DNA from: MPNP01 sp026710155
GTDB lineage: Bacteria > Pseudomonadota > Alphaproteobacteria > Rhodobacterales > Rhodobacteraceae
Assembly (NCBI GenBank): GCA_965200885.1
Contig: OZ241737.1
Coordinates: 2,232,001-2,296,000, forward strand
Length of the DNA: 64,000 nt
Reading direction: 5' to 3'
Position numbers and translations under genes: made by a program. The stretch's first letter is position 1. Every line of letters starts with the position of its first letter. This document shows positions 9,349 to 18,122 of the stretch, in pieces. The notes below the pieces were generated by a model, which did no database searches, was not told the origin of the DNA, and saw nothing but the letters and a program-made list of their open reading frames with translations.

Positions 9349-10135
9349 TTAGAATTCTTCCACATGCTGAAATAAGTCTTTATAGGAGCCTTGCTTGAGA
9401 TGGAATTTTGTACCATGATTGTGACCGGTTCGGGCATCAAAATCTATTTGTATTGCGCCATTATCCATACAATTTATCAACCTATTCTCGCAGATGCCTT
9501 CAAGCATGAAAAAACGGGAATACTTGAATTGTTCGATGTCGTCATAATTCCTCCTATCCGCAATAGCATATATAGTTTTGTTGAGTTTGTTCCTTACCTT
9601 TTTATGAAGGTTTTAAAAACTCCATGATGGCTTGGGATCAAGCTCATTCAAACCAACAATTTCCTTTATGGTTTGCAACCACTTGCCATGCTTTTTAGTA
9701 CAAACATGATTATGGTCAAATGAAATCTCTATACGCTTACAATCGTAGTTTACCAATGCTGTGAATCCCCTGTCAGTTCTTTGACCTATTGTTATTGTCT
9801 GTCGGAAACTCTTTTCGTTGATATCATATTTCCCACCGGCCTCTATATGCGGCCATCCGTATTTAGGCAGTAAGACTGAGGATACAAAATTTTGTTCTCT
9901 TGGGTATGGTTCCATATGAAATAGTGTAATGAGTGAAGAGGTATCAGAACGTTGGCCCTTGAGTTCCCACTCGCCAGCATCAGGTATTTGTAGATTGTTC
10001 TCTTCAATACCTAACCAAATCCTCAAGAGTATTACCCACTCCACCATCATTGCCTGGTCGTTTAGTCGTAATCCAGCCACTAGCTCGTATTTGGTTCAAT
10101 TCAGATTTTAGGGACTGTATAGTAAATTCGTTCAT
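9349..10135 (-). pseudogene. MvaI/BcnI-family type II restriction endonuclease, frameshifted
   Basis: A full-length gene (~262 codons) is recoverable if a few single-base indels are allowed. From the ATG at 10135 the frame reads MNEFTIQSLKSELNQIRASG and GGVGNTLEDLV, then shifts near 10013 into GIEENNLQIPDAGEWELKGQ, where the D and E-L-K fit the PD-(D/E)xK centre. It runs to LDPKPSWSF, shifts again near 9617 and 9597, and ends with KVRNKLNKTIYAI and the family hallmark IDFDARTGHNHGTKF before the TAA at 9349. MvaI and BcnI cut CC(W/S)GG-type sites. The start overlaps the methyltransferase stop in TAATG. The nuclease is almost certainly dead while the methylase is intact. Confidence 0.85.
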
Positions 10136-11109
10136 TAATCAGGTCTCCAGAAATGCAACAAATATTCAAAAGTTACACCCATTGCTATATAATTGCTTGG
10201 CCACCCAAAGATCCCAATCCGGTTTACGATGTTTCGCCGGTCCCATATGATGATATTCCTGAGTTCGTAACCTCGTCTTCGCATTTCCTCAATTAGGGAA
10301 ACATGTATAGTGATGCGTTCATTCTCCCACCACATATCAGGTACGTTTATGACGCAGTGTCCCTTGGGACGAAGTAAAGGTAGTAAATTTTCAAATATCT
10401 CACCCATATTATTGGTATATGTTTCCAACGGCATTGTACCCAAATCACGCGGATCCTGGGAATACTGTTCAACTATCCCTAATTGACTATTCTTTCGAAC
10501 TCGCCTGGATTTGTTTTTGCGTTTCCGGTTCAGTAGATTCGCATAGGGTGGTGATGTGACGATCAAAGATACCGTTTCGGGCGCAAGATATTGGTTAATT
10601 TGCCGTGCGTCACACTCGATTGCCAATTGCTTATGAGACTGAAATAGGCTTGTGCCAAGTCTTTCCTTGCATAATTCCACATATTTTGGCGACAGGTCAA
10701 AACCAACAGCGTTCCTCTCAGAGTCCTGTGCAGCAATTAGGGTAGATCCACTTCCTACAAATGGATCTATCACCAATTCACCTTTGTGGGTAAATTGCTC
10801 TATCAAGCGGCGAGGGAGTGCGATTGGGAAAGTTGCAGGGTGAACGGATTTGTCCCTTAAATCTCGCTTTTCGTAATAAAATTCCCAAACTCCAAGTTGA
10901 TTCTTGAGCCATTCTTTCGCAGAAAGACAACAAATATGACTTGGTTTGCAGTCACAGATTCTCGTTGTTCCAATGTCAATGAATGATTTTTTATTAACCT
11001 GGGGTTGTTCAGAAATCTCACTTTGCGTACGATCTTCTTGTTCGAATAATGAGGCGATCCCTTCTTGACTTTCACTGCCAGAACATAATTTTGTATTTTT
11101 CAAGCTCAC
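10135..11109 (-). CDS. DNA (cytosine-N4)-type methyltransferase of the MvaI/BcnI R-M system
   Basis: 324 residues with a GTG start. The AdoMet-binding motif I is FVGSGSTLIAAQDSERNAVG around residues 118-137. The catalytic motif IV is TSPPYANLLNR near 185; S-P-P-Y is the signature of amino-methyltransferases that usually make N4-methylcytosine. Motif X-like text (WEFYYEKRDLRDKSVHPATF) precedes motif I, and KGHCVINVPDMWW follows motif IV. Pairing with a neighbouring MvaI/BcnI nuclease supports modification of a CCNGG-type site, which is inference. The frame is open and full length, so methylation may persist after loss of the nuclease. Confidence 0.88.
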   Translation of the reverse strand: MSLKNTKLCSGSESQEGIASLFEQEDRTQSEISEQPQVNKKSFIDIGTTRICDCKPSHICCLSAKEWLKNQLGVWEFYYEKRDLRDKSVHPATFPIALPRRLIEQFTHKGELVIDPFVGSGSTLIAAQDSERNAVGFDLSPKYVELCKERLGTSLFQSHKQLAIECDARQINQYLAPETVSLIVTSPPYANLLNRKRKNKSRRVRKNSQLGIVEQYSQDPRDLGTMPLETYTNNMGEIFENLLPLLRPKGHCVINVPDMWWENERITIHVSLIEEMRRRGYELRNIIIWDRRNIVNRIGIFGWPSNYIAMGVTFEYLLHFWRPD

Positions 11110-11203
11110 TTTTTTTTATTAACTCATTGCATGGTAAAAAATCCTATAAAATGATTTACCGTGTTGGTTTCTAAACTTTATTAGTTACATATTTCTTTGA
11201 TAA

Positions 11204-11345
11204 GAGCCTGCTCCATAAGTCAAAAAATGTAGCAAATTCAATACATTTTCAGACAAAAAACCATTATTGGTTCCAAAATCAACTCTGAATTTTAGATCAA
11301 GCAGCATCATTTTAATTTTTTTTGACTTATGTATGATTCAGGCTC
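11204..11345. repeat. MITE-like inverted-repeat element with TAA duplication
   Basis: A 142-bp AT-rich unit starting GAGCCTG and ending CAGGCTC. The ends also share CATAAGTCAAAAAA a few bases inside. It is flanked by TAA at 11201-11203 and 11346-11348. No coding potential. The pattern fits a small non-autonomous element of an IS5-like group that duplicates a short T-N-A target. Confidence 0.55.
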
Positions 11346-11398
11346 TAAGATATGCATTTGTTGGTAAGTATATAGTTTATCCGTTTTGAAATCTATTG

Positions 11399-11572
11399 GT
11401 AACTATTCAGGTATGGAACTTGTCAATATATCGAAATTCAGTACACTTTTTGTCTGTATCTTGAAGGTTTTGGAATTTTAAAGACAACAATTTAATGGAT
11501 TTTGTAAAAAATTATATTGGGGAATTCCGATTCAATCTTTTTTCAGGGCACCTGGGATATCTGAATAGTTAC
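11399..11572. repeat. GTAACTATTCAGG-type short repeat, copy 1
   Basis: A 174-bp unit whose left end is GTAACTATTCAGGTAT and whose right end, complemented, is GTAACTATTCAGATAT. A diverged copy is at 44197..44370: both share ACTTGTCAATATATCGAA after the left end and a matching layout throughout. The same terminus occurs at 27389, 45928 and 56314 on larger GC-rich remnants, so this looks like a deletion derivative of that mobile family. No gene inside and no clear target duplication at this copy. Confidence 0.55.
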
Positions 11573-11891
11573 TATTTTTTGTGAACTCCCGAAGACCGTT
11601 TTATATACTCAAGGTACCGTAAGGGCATTTTGTGAATGTATCGCCTGCCAATTGATCATCATGTTTATGATGTTGGACACGTCAAGGGACTTCTTTCGAG
11701 GAACACTTCGAGTGGTTTCCGACCCCAATGTGCTAAGGGAAGCTAATGCTAAAGGGAAAATATTCGATTGGTGAGGGATTTGGTTGTTTTCATAATTCTT
11801 GCTTCACTTCAATATGGTTAGGACAAGATTATAAACAATAATTGTTGTGGCAAATAGAAACAAAGATAATATCAGTTTTAAGGATTAAATC
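11573..11891. other. Intergenic, no confident gene
   Basis: About 320 bases. One short plus-strand frame at 11661..11774 (37 codons, ending REANAKGKIFDW) could be the tail of a lost gene, but I cannot place it in a family. The rest should include the promoter of the membrane protein gene that follows. Confidence 0.35.
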
Positions 11892-12401
11892 ATGGAAACT
11901 GACCAGAATAGCTCAATAACCGATACCACATACCAATCTGTTTGGGATGGCCTTTTGGAAGTATCCAGAGCCAGATATTACTATGAGGATCGTGAACATT
12001 CACTTTCGTGGCGTGCAGAGTCCCTGAGATTTGCATTGGCATTAGCTGGTGTAGGTGCAATGGCCTCACTGTTTGAATATTTTGAACAAATAGGTCCATA
12101 TGTTGGTATTGCGATGGTTGCCCTGGTCATTATTGACCTTTTATGGAATGATACTACCCGACTAGCACAACTCAAGCTGGTAAATCATGATTTGTCTACC
12201 TTGGAAACCAAGTATCGCGATATTTGGGAAAAAACACGAAATGGGTCTATCTCCGATGAGGAGGCACAAACCAGTAAACAGGTACTACTCAAAAGTTTGA
12301 ACCGGATCACTGCAGATGTTGATGTAATGGCCACCCGGAAAACAAGAAAAAAGATACAGGAATACGCTTTCGAGGCTGAGGTAAAGCGCTATGCCGGATA
12401 A
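11892..12401 (+). CDS. Small two-helix membrane protein, possibly SLATT-like
   Basis: 169 residues. A charged N-terminal region (residues 1-45) is followed by two hydrophobic helices, around 48-66 (FALALAGVGAMASLF) and 73-88 (VGIAMVALVIIDLLW). A long soluble C-terminal region of about 80 residues is predicted helical and rich in Lys, Glu and Arg. This N-cytoplasm, two-helix, C-cytoplasm plan is shared by SLATT-type effectors of conflict systems, and the gene lies between an R-M locus and an hsdS remnant. I do not recognise a family with certainty; the SLATT comparison is by architecture only. The ATG follows AAGGA. Confidence 0.6.
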   Translation: METDQNSSITDTTYQSVWDGLLEVSRARYYYEDREHSLSWRAESLRFALALAGVGAMASLFEYFEQIGPYVGIAMVALVIIDLLWNDTTRLAQLKLVNHDLSTLETKYRDIWEKTRNGSISDEEAQTSKQVLLKSLNRITADVDVMATRKTRKKIQEYAFEAEVKRYAG

Positions 12402-12660
12402 TTAACTTCCAATCAAACAATGCAAAAGGGATCACTGCAAAGAGTACCATCCCAGCACCTCCACCTCCTAAGCCTACTGAACAAAAAAAGTCTAATTTTT
12501 TTCCAGTTGAATAATGGCATTTGGATCGTTTGGGATCTTTTATTGGGTATTATTCACATTCCTATGAAATAACCGAAAGAGGCTGAAAAATAAGTCAAAA
12601 TTGATATACTTGAAAGACAAAGGATCACTAAAGTTAGGGAATTATATACATAAATAAAAT

Positions 12661-13065
12661 GGGGATTGCATATTTGATTAAGCAGGTTTGCAATTTTCCT
12701 CCCGATCCGGATAATCCCACCTGATGAAACTTGGGAATGTCGCAGATATCAGGATCGGAACCCAGTTGAACAAAGCCTACATGGTCATGACGGAGGAGTA
12801 TCCTGTCATGAATGGAGGTATCAAGCCATACGACCGTCACAATCAATTCAACGCCGAATGTGATTCCATTGCCATTAGCCAGGGCGGTGCATCGGCCGGC
12901 CATGTGAATTTCATGCCAATTCGGTTTTGGGCAGGAGCCCATTGTTTTGTTGCCGCGTCGAAAAATCCTGATGTCATGACAAAACACCCATGTATTGAAG
13001 AAGAGGCAGGGAATTCTCACGGCTTCCCAATCGGGAAGGGGCAGAAAGTAGGTTACTTTTGTCCA
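12661..13065 (+). pseudogene. Second hsdS TRD fragment, inverted relative to the first
   Basis: An open stretch from ATG 12724 encodes MKLGNVADIRIGTQLNKAYM, then CDSIAISQGGASAGHVNFM and FWAGAHCFVA, the start of a type I specificity-subunit TRD. Similarity to the first fragment extends upstream across non-coding sequence to about 12680. The left edge GGGGATTGCATATTTGA resembles the GGGGATTATATACTTGA transposon end in this window. After about 114 codons the frame leaves HsdS similarity and stops at 13068 just before gltX, so the conserved helix and second half are missing. It could at most make a lone TRD. Confidence 0.65.
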
Positions 13066-13122
13066 TAATTTCTTCTTATTCCAAGCCCAAAGTTCTGTCG
13101 AATTTATTAGGATGCCTTGAAT

Positions 13123-14532
13123 TTATTTCTCCAATTTTGTGGCCAAAACAAGTCTATTTTGACTTTCCTCCTTCCCCAGAACGATCATGACATCAAAAAC
13201 ACTCGGTGAAACCGTTTTACCTACCAAAGCTGCTCGAACAGGCTGTAATACCTTTCCTAGACCCAATTCCAATTGTGTCCCAAATACCTTGGCATAATCT
13301 TCAAGGATATCCCTTTCCCAATAAAGGTCGGCCAATCCATTCAAAAAAGCTTCCAACTGCATCTTTGGAGTTGATTCCAGGATCTTGTGGCTTTTTTCAT
13401 CGTACCTGACAGTTTCATACAATACAAATTCAAGTCCTTCCCATACTTCCTGAAGGGTTTTGGAACGTGCTTGTATCAGTGGAAGGGCTTTTTTGACAAT
13501 TTCTTCCTTGTTTTCAGGAATTTTACCGAAATTGTTTTGCTTCAAAAAATCAAGCAAGTGTTGGTAGAGTTCCTCCAGTTCAAGTTTGGAAATGTATTGA
13601 CCGGATAGATGCTTCAGGATTCCGCCATCAAGTCGGGAAGGGGATTTGCGTAAATCCTCCAACTTAAATCTCTTTATGGCCTCAGCAGCACTGAAAATCT
13701 CATCTGTGCCATGACTCCACCCCAACCGGGCAAGAAAATTGAATACCACTTCGGAAAGATATCCCTCTTTACGATATAATTCCGTACCGGTTGAACCTTC
13801 CCGCTTGGAAAGTTTCTTACCTTGTTCATTGAGTATAAGCGGGACATGGGCGAATACAGGCAAATGCCAATCAAATGCCTCATAAATCAATTTTTGCTTG
13901 AAGGTATTCGCAATATGATCATCACCTCGTATGATGTGGGATACTTCCATATCATGATCATCAACGACAACGGCAAAATTATAGGTCGGCGAGCCGTCTG
14001 ATCGAAGGATGATCAAATCATCAATCGTTTCATTGTCGATGCTGATCTCGCCGAACACCCTGTCCGTGATGATTGACTTTCCGGTTGCTGGAGTTTTAAG
14101 CCTGATTGTATAAGGCAAATCCGGATGTTGTTCTTCTGGAACATCCCGCCATGGGCTGACAAACAAGGTTGTATTTCCCTTGGCCTTGAGTTCTGCCCTT
14201 ATCTCTGAAATTTCGTCAGGAGTGGCGAAGCATTTGTAAGCTTCACCAGATTGTAGCAATTCCAAGGCTTTCTTTTGATGTAATGCCTGTCGAGAAAATT
14301 GGCTGATGGGGGCATCATCCCAATCTAGGTTCAACCACTTTAGACTAGCCAGAATTTGTGCAGTTGCCTCCTCGGATGACCGTTCCCTGTCGGTGTCTTC
14401 AATTCGGAGTAGGAACTTTCCGTTATTGGCTCTGGCAAACAACCAGTTGAACAATGCTGTCCTGGCACCCCCGATATGGAGTTTGCCAGTAGGGGAGGGA
14501 GCAAATCTTGTAACAACCCTTGAAAAGGTCAC
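13123..14532 (-). CDS. gltX: Glutamyl-tRNA synthetase
   Basis: Charges tRNA-Glu (and in many alphaproteobacteria, via a second copy, tRNA-Gln) with glutamate. 469 residues, normal for the bacterial enzyme. The class I signature is seen as FAPSPTGKLHIGGARTALF near the N-terminus (HIGH-type) and KLSKREGS near residue 245 (KMSKS-type). The C-terminal anticodon-binding region is complete. The start is a GTG preceded by AGGTG. Whether a second gltX exists cannot be judged here. The gene runs toward gltA but is separated from it by the R-M zone. Confidence 0.95.
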   Translation of the reverse strand: MTFSRVVTRFAPSPTGKLHIGGARTALFNWLFARANNGKFLLRIEDTDRERSSEEATAQILASLKWLNLDWDDAPISQFSRQALHQKKALELLQSGEAYKCFATPDEISEIRAELKAKGNTTLFVSPWRDVPEEQHPDLPYTIRLKTPATGKSIITDRVFGEISIDNETIDDLIILRSDGSPTYNFAVVVDDHDMEVSHIIRGDDHIANTFKQKLIYEAFDWHLPVFAHVPLILNEQGKKLSKREGSTGTELYRKEGYLSEVVFNFLARLGWSHGTDEIFSAAEAIKRFKLEDLRKSPSRLDGGILKHLSGQYISKLELEELYQHLLDFLKQNNFGKIPENKEEIVKKALPLIQARSKTLQEVWEGLEFVLYETVRYDEKSHKILESTPKMQLEAFLNGLADLYWERDILEDYAKVFGTQLELGLGKVLQPVRAALVGKTVSPSVFDVMIVLGKEESQNRLVLATKLEK

Positions 14533-14624
14533 AATAGCACCTGAATGATTAATTGGTAGGTACCTGAATATATGATTGAATAAGCCGAGTTTAACAAGTT
14601 TGCCTGGAAAAATCCCTCAATAGG

Positions 14625-15815
14625 TTAAAGAAGTTCCATATACTCGACAATTTCACCAGCATCACGTGTATGATCGGATCTTGGCCTGATCAACAGGGCA
14701 TTTGAATTGAAAAATGTTCTAAGCAATGAGCTGTCCTGTCTTTCGTGAACTGCTATTGTTGCTTCGACATTGGTATGTTCCACTTTGGCTCTCATGTAAT
14801 GCTCGCGGTCACCATTTTTACCTAGGGGTGTTGTCAATCGAGCCTTTTTTCGTGGTAAATTGAAATCGGTCAAACCAAGCATGTATTTGATTGCAGGAAC
14901 AAGGAAAATATAGCCACAAACCAGGGCTGAAACAGGATTTCCTGGCAACCCGATCAAAACAGTTGATTCCTTCCTGCCGGCAAAAAGCGGTTTTCCTGGT
15001 CGCATGGCAATTTTGTAGAAGGATAGTTCAAAGCCCAAATTGGATGCTGCCTCCTTGACCAGATCATATTCCCCCACCGAGGCACCACCAACGGTTATAA
15101 TCAGGTCAGAATCCAAGGCAAGATCAAGGGAGGTGGATATGGCCTGGAACTTATCCTTGGCAATGGGCAAAATTCTCGCTTCTGCCCCACTATTTTCAAG
15201 TATCCCCTGAAGTCCGAAAATATTGGATGCCACAATTTTGTTTTCGGGTAATTCAATGCCTGGCATCATCAATTCGTCACCGGTGGGAACAATCGAAACC
15301 ACGGGCTTTTTTCTGACCCTCAATTGACCTGCATTCATGGCTGCCAGCAATGAAATCAAGCTAGGGGTGACTTGTTGGGGTGCCTTGACAGAAAATCCCT
15401 TTTGAAAATCACCACCTTGTGGACGAATAAATGGATTGGTTTCAAAAGCATTATTAATGATTATGGTCTCACCACTAACCTCGACATCCTCCTGAATGAT
15501 GACCCGGTCTGCCCCAAGGGGAATAGGTGCACCGGTAAAGATTCGATAAGCTTCGCCTGAACCAACTGCAACAGGGGGGATATCGGCTCCAGCGGGTATA
15601 CTGCCGATTACATCAAGTACCTTGTTGGGTATGGCATCATTGGATTGAATGGCATAACCATCCATTGCTGAAGTATCAAATGGGGGCTGATTTCTTTCTG
15701 AATGGAAATCCTCAGCCAGGATTCTGTTGTTTGCGCTGTTGATCGGAATTTCTTCGGAATCTGTTTGAACCAGCAGATTCCTTATTCGATCAGTTGCTTC
15801 ACGGACAGAAATCAT
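14625..15815 (-). CDS. moeA: Molybdopterin molybdenumtransferase
   Basis: MoeA inserts molybdate into adenylylated molybdopterin to complete Mo-cofactor. 396 residues. Motifs include SAMDGYAIQ near residue 50, IFTGAPIPLGADRVI near 90, PTGDELMMPG near 175, and TVGGASVGEYDLVKE near 245 in the MoCF-binding domain. GLPGNPVSALV near 290 is also typical. The start overlaps the moaC stop in an ATGA junction, so the two are translationally coupled. It is the last gene of the foldase-trp-mo cluster. Confidence 0.95.
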   Translation of the reverse strand: MISVREATDRIRNLLVQTDSEEIPINSANNRILAEDFHSERNQPPFDTSAMDGYAIQSNDAIPNKVLDVIGSIPAGADIPPVAVGSGEAYRIFTGAPIPLGADRVIIQEDVEVSGETIIINNAFETNPFIRPQGGDFQKGFSVKAPQQVTPSLISLLAAMNAGQLRVRKKPVVSIVPTGDELMMPGIELPENKIVASNIFGLQGILENSGAEARILPIAKDKFQAISTSLDLALDSDLIITVGGASVGEYDLVKEAASNLGFELSFYKIAMRPGKPLFAGRKESTVLIGLPGNPVSALVCGYIFLVPAIKYMLGLTDFNLPRKKARLTTPLGKNGDREHYMRAKVEHTNVEATIAVHERQDSSLLRTFFNSNALLIRPRSDHTRDAGEIVEYMELL

Positions 15816-16288
15816 GCAGCCACATATGTTCCCGATTTGCCACCCTCCTTATAGGCAAGGTGGATATTGTTTATGGTAACACCCTTGTCAACGGATTTTA
15901 CCATGTCATAGATTGTCAGGGCCGCTACCGATACTCCGACAAGTGCCTCCATTTCAACCCCGGTCTTGCCGACGGTCGTAACCTTGGCCTCAATCAAAAT
16001 GGCATGTTTATCATTTTGGATGTGAAAATCAATCTCGATCGAGGATATCTGCAAGGGATGACACAGGGGGATGGTGCCGGAAGTATTTTTGGCGCCCATA
16101 ATACCTGCCAATCTGGCAACTCCAAGAACATCCCCCTTGCCAATACCATCCGTTTCAATCAACTTGAGTGTTTCATGATCAACCAGTACTTCGCCCCTGG
16201 CAATGGCAATTCTCCTTGTTTCGTCCTTGTCGGAGATATTGACCATGTGGGCCTTGCCTTGATCATCAAAATGGGTGAACTTTGTCAT
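15812..16288 (-). CDS. moaC: Cyclic pyranopterin monophosphate synthase
   Basis: Second enzyme of the first step of molybdenum-cofactor synthesis, making cyclic pyranopterin monophosphate with MoaA. 158 residues, normal length. Family motifs MVNISDKDETRRIAIARG near the N-terminus, the conserved IPLCHP near residue 75, and GKTGVEMEALVGVSVAALT near 110 are intact. It is 4 bp downstream of trpC and overlaps moeA. moaA is not nearby. Confidence 0.96.
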   Translation of the reverse strand: MTKFTHFDDQGKAHMVNISDKDETRRIAIARGEVLVDHETLKLIETDGIGKGDVLGVARLAGIMGAKNTSGTIPLCHPLQISSIEIDFHIQNDKHAILIEAKVTTVGKTGVEMEALVGVSVAALTIYDMVKSVDKGVTINNIHLAYKEGGKSGTYVAA

Positions 16289-16292
16289 TGGT

Positions 16293-17096
16293 TCAATTTC
16301 CAGGAAGAGGATTCATCAGCAGGGCCTGTGTCGCAGATACAATATCCTTTTTCCTCATCAGGCTTTCACCAATCAAAAAACTTCTAATTCCCTGTTCAGC
16401 CAGCAGATCAAGATCATCCTTGGTAAAGAGACCCGATTCCGAAACCACATGTATTCCTTCTGGAATTTCCTTTATCAATTCGAGTGTGATATCCAAAGTT
16501 ACATGAAAGGTATTCAGATTTCTATTGTTGATGCCAATTAGGCTGGATTCCAACTCAAGTGCCCGTTCCAGATCCTCTTTGTCATGGACCTCCACAAGAA
16601 TATCCATGCCCAGTTTCAATGCAACTTCTTCAAGTTCCCTGGCCTGACCATCATCAACCATTGCCATGATCAAAAGGATACAATCTGCACCCTGGGACCT
16701 GGATTCATAGATCTGATGGGTATCCAGCATAAAATCCTTACGAAGGGTAGGGAGGTTAACAGTTTTTGATATCTCACTTAAATATTCTCCCTTGCCTTGA
16801 AAACTGGGAAAATCAGTGAGTACGGAGATACAGGTGGCACCACCTGTTTCATAGGCCTTGGCCAACTCCAGAGGAGTAAAATCTTCCCTGATTATTCCCT
16901 TGGAGGGGCTGGCTTTCTTCACTTCGGCAATCAATCCGTACCCCTGGCCGCTGGCTGCTTTGAGTGAATTTTCAAAACCCTTGGGAAGAGATTGTTCACG
17001 AATTATGTCCTCCAGAGCACCAAGGCTGTACCTTGACTTAAGGTGTTTTATTTCCTCACGCTTGTAGGATCGGATTTTCTCTAGAATTGAATTCAC
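16293..17096 (-). CDS. trpC: Indole-3-glycerol-phosphate synthase
   Basis: Fourth step of tryptophan synthesis, converting CdRP to indole-3-glycerol phosphate. A TIM-barrel of about 267 residues with motifs GLIAEVKKASPSKGII near 55, ISVLTDFPSFQGKGEYL near 90, LPTLRKDFML near 112, IGINNRNLNTF near 180, and VVSESGLFTKDD near 215. I prefer the GTG at 17096 (MNSILEKI), which matches usual N-termini. The frame also opens at a TTG at 17105, which would overlap trpD. It is not fused to trpF. Confidence 0.95.
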   Translation of the reverse strand: MNSILEKIRSYKREEIKHLKSRYSLGALEDIIREQSLPKGFENSLKAASGQGYGLIAEVKKASPSKGIIREDFTPLELAKAYETGGATCISVLTDFPSFQGKGEYLSEISKTVNLPTLRKDFMLDTHQIYESRSQGADCILLIMAMVDDGQARELEEVALKLGMDILVEVHDKEDLERALELESSLIGINNRNLNTFHVTLDITLELIKEIPEGIHVVSESGLFTKDDLDLLAEQGIRSFLIGESLMRKKDIVSATQALLMNPLPGN

Positions 17097-17101
17097 TACA
17101 A

Positions 17102-18112
17102 TCAACTGCTGGTAATTGAAACAAGCTGCATGAGCCTGTCCCTAGCTGAACCGGAATCAATACTCTCACTGGCAATTTCAACGCCTTGCCTGAGGGTATC
17201 AGCCTGGCCGACAATCATCAGGGCACAGGAGGAATTCAACAAGACAGCATCACGGTAGGGCGAGTGTTCACCATTCAAAAGCCGCTTTATCGCCTCTGCA
17301 TTGAACTCGGGCGTGTCTCCCTTTATCCTGTCCAGCGGGTGAACTGGAAGGCCTGCTTCTTCGGGGTGCAGTATCTTTTCGGCAACGACACCGCCTTCAA
17401 GCTGTGCAATATGGGTTATGCCCGATATTGAAACCTCATCCGTTCCATCCTCACCATGAACCAGCCATGCACACTTCGTTCCCAATTCCCCAAGCGTCTC
17501 AGCCATGGGCACAATCAGTTCCCGGGCAAATGCACCCGTCAACTGATACTTGACCTTGGCGGGGTTTGTCAATGGCCCCAGAATGTTGAAAATTGTTCTT
17601 GTCCCCAATTCCTGCCGAACCGGCATGACATGTTTCATGGCCGGATGGTGCATTGGTGCCATCATGAACCCGATACCTGCCTTGTCGATGGCCTCGCTTA
17701 CAGTATCAGGACCTACCATTACATTGATACCTAGATGGGTTAGGGCATCTGCAGCACCGGATTTGGACGACAGGTTGCGATTGCCATGCTTGGCGACGGC
17801 TACACCTGCTCCAGCTACCACGAGGGCCGTAGCTGTTGAAATGTTCAGGGTGCCTTTGCTGTCACCTCCCGTACCAACAATATCCATGGCCCGGTCAGGT
17901 GCATTGACCTCAAGGCACTTGTCACGCATGACCGAAGCGGCTGCTGCAAATTCGTCAATTGTCTCACCACGTGCCTTCAGGGTCATGAGGAATCCGGCAA
18001 TCAACACCGGTGATACTTCTCCATCCATAATTTCGAAGAAGGCCCGCTCGGCCTGTGACCTGCTTAATGGCCCTTCACAGGCAAGTGAGATCAATTCCCT
18101 AAACGTTTCCAT
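17102..18112 (-). CDS. trpD: Anthranilate phosphoribosyltransferase
   Basis: Transfers phosphoribosyl from PRPP to anthranilate, the second step of the tryptophan branch. 336 residues. Visible motifs are DIVGTGGDSKGTLNIST near 78-92 (PRPP site), KHGNRNLSSKSGAAD near 107, and TIFNILGPLTNPA near 172. Complete; ATG start. It is 10 bp after trpG. Confidence 0.96.
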   Translation of the reverse strand: METFRELISLACEGPLSRSQAERAFFEIMDGEVSPVLIAGFLMTLKARGETIDEFAAAASVMRDKCLEVNAPDRAMDIVGTGGDSKGTLNISTATALVVAGAGVAVAKHGNRNLSSKSGAADALTHLGINVMVGPDTVSEAIDKAGIGFMMAPMHHPAMKHVMPVRQELGTRTIFNILGPLTNPAKVKYQLTGAFARELIVPMAETLGELGTKCAWLVHGEDGTDEVSISGITHIAQLEGGVVAEKILHPEEAGLPVHPLDRIKGDTPEFNAEAIKRLLNGEHSPYRDAVLLNSSCALMIVGQADTLRQGVEIASESIDSGSARDRLMQLVSITSS

Positions 18113-18122
18113 AATTCCAAAA

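Noticed and set aside
11661..11774. 37-codon frame after the short repeat
   Set aside because: Too short and unassigned; possible gene tail but not supportable.
12637..12660. GGGAATTATATACATAAATA as a transposon end beside the second hsdS fragment
   Set aside because: No matching end on the far side and no 8-bp duplication; could be chance in AT-rich DNA.
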